DNA of 64,000 nucleotides from CAVYGM01 sp963768025 (GTDB lineage Bacteria; Bacteroidota; Bacteroidia; Cytophagales; Spirosomataceae). The stretch is from the NCBI GenBank assembly GCA_963768025.1, contig CAVYGM010000002.1, positions 62,001 to 126,000 on the forward strand, read 5' to 3'. The notes under the pieces are model-generated. The model was not told the origin of the DNA and did no database searches. It saw only the letters and a program-made list of their open reading frames with translations. Positions 1-9,200 of this stretch are shown here, piece by piece. Position numbers and translations under genes: made by a program. Within the stretch, counting starts at the first letter, position 1. Every line of letters starts with the position of its first letter.

Positions 1-241
1 CATACTTGATCGTTTCCTCTGCTTTTTACTAGATACTATCATTCTATCGGTTATCGCAGTGACCCGCTTATCCTGTCCCAAAAACCTAGATTGGGTTACA
101 ATTTCACTTCTCTCCACCGAGATTTCTTCAAAGCACGTATTGTCCAGGCCAGATTGAGCCAAGAGTGGTGCTCCCCAATAATGGGTTCGTCAAGAGTAAG
201 AATCTAGCAATTTGAATTAAGTGTCAATAATTAGGCAATTT

Positions 242-3200
242 ATGAAAAATATATACCCTCGCTTTTTATGTGCTCTTTTCATCGCGACAGTGATGTTGAT
301 AGGGACGCATCAGGCATTCGCCCAAACCAATATTCAAGTAACCAAACTCGAAGTGAGTGATACTGCGCCTAATGAACTGCAAAACCTCACCATAGAAATA
401 AATGTAAAGAACAATGGGCCGCAGGCAACTACGGCTCTGCAGGTGCAGTATTTGCTTCCATCCAGCATGACATTCGTGTCGTTCACGACCGACCCTGCTA
501 GTCCGGGCGCCGGAACGTATACTGCAGGCACTGGTATCTGGAATATCGGACCGCTTTCAAGTGGGTCTACCGTGAAGTTGTTCATTGTGGCTTTTCCAAA
601 ATCGGGTACGGCTGGCACTACAATTAGTACTACGGCTAGTTATGTTTCTTCCACTCCGGCCGATAATAATGCCAGTGATAATTCGCTATCTCTCAATTTT
701 ACCGTCAACCGGCCCGATATTGAGGTTACCAAATTAGTTAACACGAGTGATCCTGACGTAGGGAATACCATTATATACACCATCAATGCCAAAAACGTCG
801 GCTTACAGGATGCCCCGGCAACTGGCCTCGTTATTACGGACCTGCTGCCCGCCGGATTGACCTACACGACGACCGGAACCGTAATTCCCGCGGGGACAAC
901 CTATAATCCGGCTACCGGTGCCTGGACTATTGGTACCCTGGCGGATAATGTAACGGTTCAGCTGAAAATAGCGGCCGTGGTAAATGCCGGTACAACCGGC
1001 CAAACAATCACCAATACTGCCTCAGTTACCACGATTAACCAGGCGGAGGAAAGTACAGTAAATAATACCGCCTCAGTCCCTATTACGGTACGTTTTCCCG
1101 ATATACAGCTCACCAAGACGGTTTCTAACGGGCCTTACAATGAAGGATCTAACCTTACCTATACAATAACTGTAAGGAACAATGGGCCAGCCAGCGCCAC
1201 CAATGTGAAGGTAGAGGATGATTTGGTGAGCGCTCTGGCATTCGTAAGCGCTTCCGCTACGCAGGGTACTTACAATAGCGCCACCGATATCTGGGATGTA
1301 GGCGCACTTGCCAGCGGCCAATCACGAGTACTTACCATTGTGGCTGCTCCGGTGGTCGGTTCCTCCGGGACCTCTGTAAATAATACGGCTCAGTTATTAT
1401 CCATGGATCAGAATGATCCCCTTACAGCCAATAACTCCGCTAGTGTTGAAATCGAGATAGCCAAGGTAGATTTATTACTGGAAAAAACGGTCAATGATAA
1501 CACCCCGGATGTTGGCCAGACTATAACATTCTCCCTGAACCTTACCAATAGCGGGCCCGGTCTTGGCTCTAACATAATTATAAAGGATGTTCTACCCGCA
1601 GGATTAACTTTTGTAGCCTTAACCTCCATTCCCGCTGGCACCTCCGCAACCCAGAGTGGAGGGACGATTACCTGGACCAATCCTTCCATCAATTCAGGAT
1701 CAAACCGGACACTGCAGTTCACCGCAACGGTTGCGGCAGGATTCGCCGCGAGAACGATTACCAACACTGCCACTGTTGAGAGTTTCCAACAAGTAGATCC
1801 AGATCTGAACAACAATACTTCGGCAGTTACTTTCATCGTAAATGGAGCGGATCTGAGGGTATCCAAAGTGGTGTCGAATGTGGCTCCGAATCCCGGCGAT
1901 AATATTACTTATACCATAGTCATAAAAAATAATGGTCCGTTGAAGGCGAATGATATCACCCTCAATGACCTGATCCCGACGGCTGGTTTAACCTTTGTTT
2001 CTTCCACTATATCACAGGGAAATGCTTATAATGCAGGAGCGGGAACCTGGTTTGCCAATGATATCAATTCGGGAGATTCGGCCACGCTGACGATTACGGC
2101 CACTGTAAAACCGGCCGGTACCACCCTCGGAAATTCCTATACTAACACTGCCTCCATAGGCTCGGTAGTAGAACCGGATGGTATTACCGCCAATAATTCG
2201 GCCTCTGCCCTTTTTGCGGTGGGTAATGCTGATTTGGGAATTACGAAGTCCGTATCTTCGTCCACCTCGCCGGAAGGGGGGACTGTCACTTATACACTTA
2301 CCGTACAGAACTTTGGCCCACACAATGCACCCTTGGTAGTTGCAAATGACTTGCTTCCTCCCGAGGTCACTTATACCAGTCACAGTGGGGGTACCTATAA
2401 CCCAACAACAGGTGTTTGGACCATCGGCACCTTGAACAACGGAGCCACCACCACTCTAACCATAAATACTACAGTAAATACCGGAACCGCAGCCAAAACG
2501 GTACTGAACACGGCAACGGTGAGCTCCCCCATGAATGAACCTCCGGGGGCGACGAATCCTAATACGGCCACAGCTACCTTCAAAGTAAATGGTGCCGATA
2601 TTGCCGTTACAAAAACGGCCAGCGCTACCCTGCCCGTACAGGGCGACCCACTCACCTATACCGTCACGGCGACCAACAATGGCCCCGACGCAACGAGCGG
2701 TCTGGTCATAATAGACGTTTTACCAACCAATTTGACCTTTCTTAGTTCGTCGGCCACAGCAGGATCTTATGCTAGTGGGAGCGGCCTATGGACTATTGGA
2801 ACTTTGGCAAATGGAGCTTCCGCCACGCTGACCATCAATACCAAGATTACCAATGGCGGAGGTTTTACCAACACGGCTTTTGTCCAGAATTCATCAGCTC
2901 TGGATGCCAATACCGTCAACAATACAGCCTCTGTGTTCACATCGGCACTCAAATCTTTTACTGCTGGGGCCTGTATCATCGATATGGGGGTAGTACCTCA
3001 AACCATTAACAATGGTATGAAGCCTTACGGGTTGGTATATGAATTGGTAAAGAACTTAAAGATACCTATTTATTGGGCCATCAACCCTTCCAAATCTTTT
3101 GGTACACCCCAATCCAAAGTAGATCAGCCGGACTTTACCGTAGCGGGAGTAACGTATTCGTCAGGAGCCTTTATCATTCCGGCTGAATTTGTGCCTGTCG

Positions 3201-6200
3201 CACAAACGACAATCAATTCCTGGGTAGCCCTATATCCGGGCTTAAAGGTGGATTGTAATCGCCCGGCCTTCAACGCTCCCATCCACGACGTGATCACTTC
3301 TTTTTCTAGAGCTGTTCTGGATGAGCAAAACGGAGACAAGGCCATTAGTGCTTTCTATGATCCGGCTGGTGTACCCGCCACGGCCTATCGGGCTGATGGT
3401 CAACCCAGCAACCTTACTACTTGCGACGATGTATACACCCTCCCCCACGCCGACCCACAAAACTGGGTAGCGTTGGAAAAAACCACCCTCGATAATTTTA
3501 TTAAGGCGGGCGGCTGGTTGTTTATGGCCTGTCACTCGGTAAGTGCTCTGGAATCTCTGGTAGATTTGAACGGAGATGGCATCGGGGACCTAAATTACCT
3601 GAGTAACGCTGGCCTGATCCCTTGGGGTCAGCATAGCGGTGGTACCATACCTCCTCCTTATTACTACTCGGTGGGTCCCGGTCAGTATGCCGCAAGCGTG
3701 GCTTCTGATCCTTTCATGCAGTTTTTAGGTCGGTTTGATGGTGCTTTGCAAAATGGTTCGGAGCAAATTAACATTCCAAAGTCAGCGGGTTGGCGCTCAA
3801 CCACAACCGTAGCCGTTTGGGACCACGATCATCCCCAGGTAGTGAGTGGCCAGTATCCTCCCGGTCCGGCTGCTGCCTTGGCGTATGGTCGCGCCTTTGG
3901 TAATCCTGCTTATGGAATGATCATGGAATTTACCAGCCATACCTTCAATGGCGGCACGGTAGCCGAGAACGTAGCTGCTGGCCGTACCTATGGAAACTTT
4001 CTGCTTCAGGCTGGAATGGAATTTAAGCCTCAAATTATTGTTGGAGCAAAACCTGATACGCTTACTGGGGGTAGCGTAGGTAATTTCTCTGTCAATGTGA
4101 ACGGAAGAGCGAATCCAATTTCCTACCAATGGACTTCTTCCTGCGGCGGTACATTTGGGAACCCCACTGCTGGCACCACTACTTTTACAGCTCCAAATGT
4201 AACAACTACTACAATTTGTATTGTCAGACTTACGGTTACAGACGGTTGCGGAAGAGAGAACTTTGAAGCCTTTCCGGTAATTTTAAATCCAATCGTTACA
4301 GCTGATTTGAGTATAACCAAAACCGATGGAAATACTACCTATACGCCGGGCAGTCCAGTGACCTACACCGTAGTGGTAGGAAATACTGGGCCAAGCACCG
4401 CTACCAATGCTGTTGTTTCAGATAATGCGCCAACAGGTACTACCATCAGCAGCTGGACCGCAGTCTTGGCGGGTGGAGCTACTGGTACCATCAGCGGCAC
4501 CGGCAACATTAACCAAACTGTGACCGTACCTTCGGGCGCGACAATCACGTATACCATAAACCTGACGGTACCTGCGGATATTACAGGAAGCCTGGCCAAT
4601 ACCGCTACGGTAACTCCGTCCACGGGGACGACCGATCCCAATACCGCCAACAATACGGCCACGGACACAGACACAGCCAATCCACAGGCTGATTTGTCCA
4701 TTACCAAAACAGACGGTAGTACAACCTATACACCCGGGAGCCCCATTACCTACACCGCAGTGGTGAGCAACGCCGGCCCGAGCAATGTGGTGGGTGCCAC
4801 GGTGGTTGACAATGCCCCGGCGGGTACCTCCATTTCGTCCTGGACGGCACTATTTGCCGGAGGGGCTTCGGGCAACGGAAGTGGAAGCGACAATATAAGC
4901 CAAACAGTAACTGTACCCGTAGGCGGAACGGTCACGTATTCCATTACTCTGGCCGTTCCAGCAGGGGTGACGGGAGACCTCACCAACACCGCCACGATAA
5001 CAGCACCGGCGGGTACCACCGATCCTACGCCGGCTAACAACACCGCCACGGATACGGATACTGCCAATCCGCAAGCAAATCTGGGTATAACAAAGTCTGA
5101 CGGTAGTGCTACGTATACCCCCGGTATAGGCGTGACCTATACGGTGGTAGTTACCAATGTAGGCCCGAGTAACGTGACGGGTGCTACGGTAGTGGACAAT
5201 GCACCGGCAGGTACGACCATTGCCTCCTGGACGGCGGCCTTTGCCGGAAGTGCTACCGGAACGACCAACGGAACGGGTGATATCAACCAAGCGGTTACGA
5301 TCCCTGTGGGGGGCACGGTGACCTATACCGTAAACCTGACGGTACCGGTCAACGTTACGGGTGATCTCGTCAATACGGCGACAGTGGCACCGCCAGCCGG
5401 AACCACCGATCCGGTATCGGGCAACAACAGTGCGACCGACACCGATACCCAAGCCAGCAACGCCGACCTTTCGGTGACCAAAACGGATGGTACTGCCAGC
5501 TACGTGGCCGGTACCACCACTACCTATACTATAGTAGTCAGTAACGCGGGCCCCAGTAATGTGAGCGGAGCCAGCTTTGTGGACAACATCCCTTCGGGTA
5601 CTACCTGGTCGTATACGTCCACGGGCACGGCCGGTACAAGTGGGAACACGGCCAGCGGCGCGGCCAATATCAGTGACTTGCTGACAATTCCCAGCGCGGG
5701 TAGTGTGACTTATACAGTAGTGGTGACCATTCCGTCGAGCTTTACCGGAAACCTGGTCAACACGGCCACGATTACTCCGCCGGGTGGCACCACCGACCCG
5801 ACCCCCAATAATAACACGGCCACAGATTCGGATACGGGAAGTCCGCAGGCGAATCTGGCTGTTACCAAGACCGACGGTACTACCACCTATATATCGGGTA
5901 CTACGACCACCTATACAATAGTAGTGAGCAATGCCGGTCCAAGCAACGTGGTTGGGGCCAGTTTTGTGGACAATATTCCTTCGGGTACCACCTGGTCATA
6001 CACGTCATCGGGTACGGCTGGTACGAGTGGGAACACGGCAAGCGGATCGGCTAATATTAGTGACCTGCTTACGATTCCCAATGGGGGCAGTGTGACCTAC
6101 ACGGTGGTAGTGACCATTCCGGCGAACTTTATTAGTACCCTGGTCAATACGGCCACGGTTACTCCGCCAGCGGGTACCACTGATCCCGTGCCGGACAACA

Positions 6201-9200
6201 ATACGGCTACGGATACCGATACTAATAGTCCGCGCGCGAATCTGGAAGTTACCAAAACGGACGGCACTACTACCTATATATCGGGTACCACTACCACCTA
6301 CACCATAGTGGTGAGTAACGGTGGTCCCAATGCAGTGAGCGGAGCCAGCTTTGTGGATAATATTCCTTCGGGCACCACCTGGTCGTATACGTCCACGGGT
6401 ACGGCCGGCACGAGTGGGAACACGGCCAGCGGCACGACCAATATCAGCGACCTGCTAACCCTACCCAGTGGCGGTTCCGTTACCTACACGGCGGTGGTGA
6501 CCATTCCCGCAAACTTTACCGGCGACCTGGTCAACACGGCAACCATTACACCGCCGGCGGGCACTACCGATCCGGTTCCTGGCAACAATACGGCTACGGA
6601 TACCGATACCAACAATCCGCAGGCGGATTTGGTAGTAACCAAAACGGACGGAAGCCCCACCTTCGTGCCGGGTACTACCACCACCTATACCGTAGTGGCG
6701 AGCAACAACGGCCCCAACACGGCAACAGGAGCTACCTTTGTGGATAATATTCCTTCCGGTGTTACGTGGTCGTACACCTCGGTGGACGCCGGAGGTGCAT
6801 CCGGCAACACCGCCAGCGGAACGTCTGCTATCAGCGATGCGCTCACACTTCCCAATGGAGGCAGTGTCACCTATTCCATTGTGGTAACCATCCCGTCGAG
6901 CTATACCGGTAACCTGGTCAATACAGCTACGATCACCCCTCCCGCCGGAATTACGGATCCGACGCCAGGGAACAACTCGGCCACGGACACGGACACTCCG
7001 AGTCCCCAGGCCGATTTGTCGGTAACCAAAACCGACGGCGTAACCACCTACGTATCCGGCTCCACGGTCACGTACACGATCGTGGCCAGCAATGGGGGCC
7101 CCAGTGACGTGACAGGTACTTGGCCCGCCAGCTTCACTGACAATATCCCAGCCGGTGTTTCCTGGTCCTACACCTCGGTGGCCGCCGGGGGAGCCAGCGG
7201 CAACTCGGCTAGTGGAAGTGGAAATATCAGCGACCTCCTGGTACTACCCAGCGGTGGGAGCGTCACCTACTCGGTGACGATCTCTATCCCATCAAACTTT
7301 ACCGCAAATCTGGTCAATACGGCCACCATCACACCACCCGCAGGCACTACCGATCCCAATCCGGGCAACAACACGGTTACGGATACGGATACCAATGATC
7401 CAAGGGCCGACCTCAAGGTTTCCAAGACGGATGGGAAAACTACCTACACGGCTGGCACCACGACCACCTATACCGTGGTGGTTAGTAACAACGGCCCTAA
7501 CAATGCGGTAGGGGCCACCCTGGTCGACAACGTTCCGGCAGGCGTTACCTGGTCGTACACCTCCACCGGTACGGCGGGAACGAGCGGCAATACCGCTAGT
7601 GGTATCGGCAATATCAACGAAGTGTTGACGATTCCGAGCGGCGGCAACATCACCTACACGATAACGGCTTCGATACCCGCTGACTTCACGGGGAATCTGG
7701 TCAATACAGCTACGGTAGCGCCTCCGGCGGGGGTCACCGATCCTGATCCGGGCAACAATACGGTTACCGATACGGACACCCCGAGCCCGCAGGCGGACCT
7801 GATGGTAACCAAAACGGATGGTACAACCACTTATACGGCCGGAAATTCAACCAGTTATACAGTAGTAGTGACTAATTCTGGTCCTAGTAACGTGGCAGGA
7901 GCAAGTTTTGTGGATAATATACCGGCTGGAACCACCTGGTCATTTACCTCGACTGGTAGTGCTGGTACGACTGGGAATACCACAAATGGTACTACGAATA
8001 TCAATGACTTATTGACTATACCCACTGGTGGGAATGTTACTTATACGGTAACCGTACTCATTCCGCCCGGCTTTACAGGCAACCTGGTCAATACAGCTAC
8101 CATTACTCCACCGGCCGGAACTACCGATCCGAATCCGGGTAACAATACGGTTACGGATATTAATTCGAATGACCCACAGGCGGACCTGATGGTAACCAAA
8201 ACGGATGGTACGTCCACTTTTGTACCCGGTACCACCACCACCTACACCGTGGTGGCGAGCAACGCTGGGCCAAGCAACGTGGTTGGCGCCAGCTTTGTGG
8301 ACAACATTCCCCTGGGTACTACCTGGTCGTACACGTCTACGGGTACGGCCGGTACGAGTGGGAATACGGCCAGCGGCGCGGCCAATATCAGTGATCTGCT
8401 TACGATTCCCAACGGTGGAAGCGTGACCTATACGGTGGTAGTGACCATACCGGCAGACTTTACCGGCAATCTGACCAATACAGCCACCATCACATCGCCG
8501 GCCGGCGTGGCGGACCCGACCTCCTCTAACAATACAGCCACGGATACGGACACTCCGAGCCCCCAGGCTGATTTGGTGGTAACCAAATCGGACGGGACTG
8601 CCGTGTACGTTGCCGGCACCACGACCACTTACACAATTGTAGTGGGCAATACGGGGCCAAGTGATGTAGCGGATGCCAGTTTTATAGACAACATTCCGGC
8701 CGGAGTTTCCTGGTCCTATACGTCGGTTGCTGCCGGGGGAGCCAGTGGCAACCTGGCTAGCGGTACGGGGAACATCAATCGCTTGCTGACAATTCCAGTT
8801 GGGGGTACTATAACCTACACCGTAGTTGTTTCTATACCAGCCAACTTTACCGGGAATCTGGTCAACACGGCTGCCATCACCCCACCCACCGGCACCACCG
8901 ATCCGAATCCGGGCAACAACACGGTTACGGACACCGATAGCAACGATCCGCAGGCCGACCTGGAAATTTCCAAAACGGACGGAACAACCACCTATACGTC
9001 CGGCACCACGACCACCTACACAGTGGTAGCCAGCAATAACGGCCCCAGCAACGTAGTGGGGGCCACCCTGGTCGACAACATTCCGGCGGGTGTCACCTGG
9101 TCGTACACCTCTACCGGCACGGCCGGAACGGGCGGCAATACCGCCAGCGGTACGGGCAATATCAATGAGGTGTTGACAATTCCGAGTGGCGGTAGGATTA

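Noticed and set aside
4850..5452. 200-codon minus-strand Gly/Arg-rich ORF
   Set aside because: It arises from reading the repetitive DUF11 DNA antisense; composition is an artefact of the repeats.
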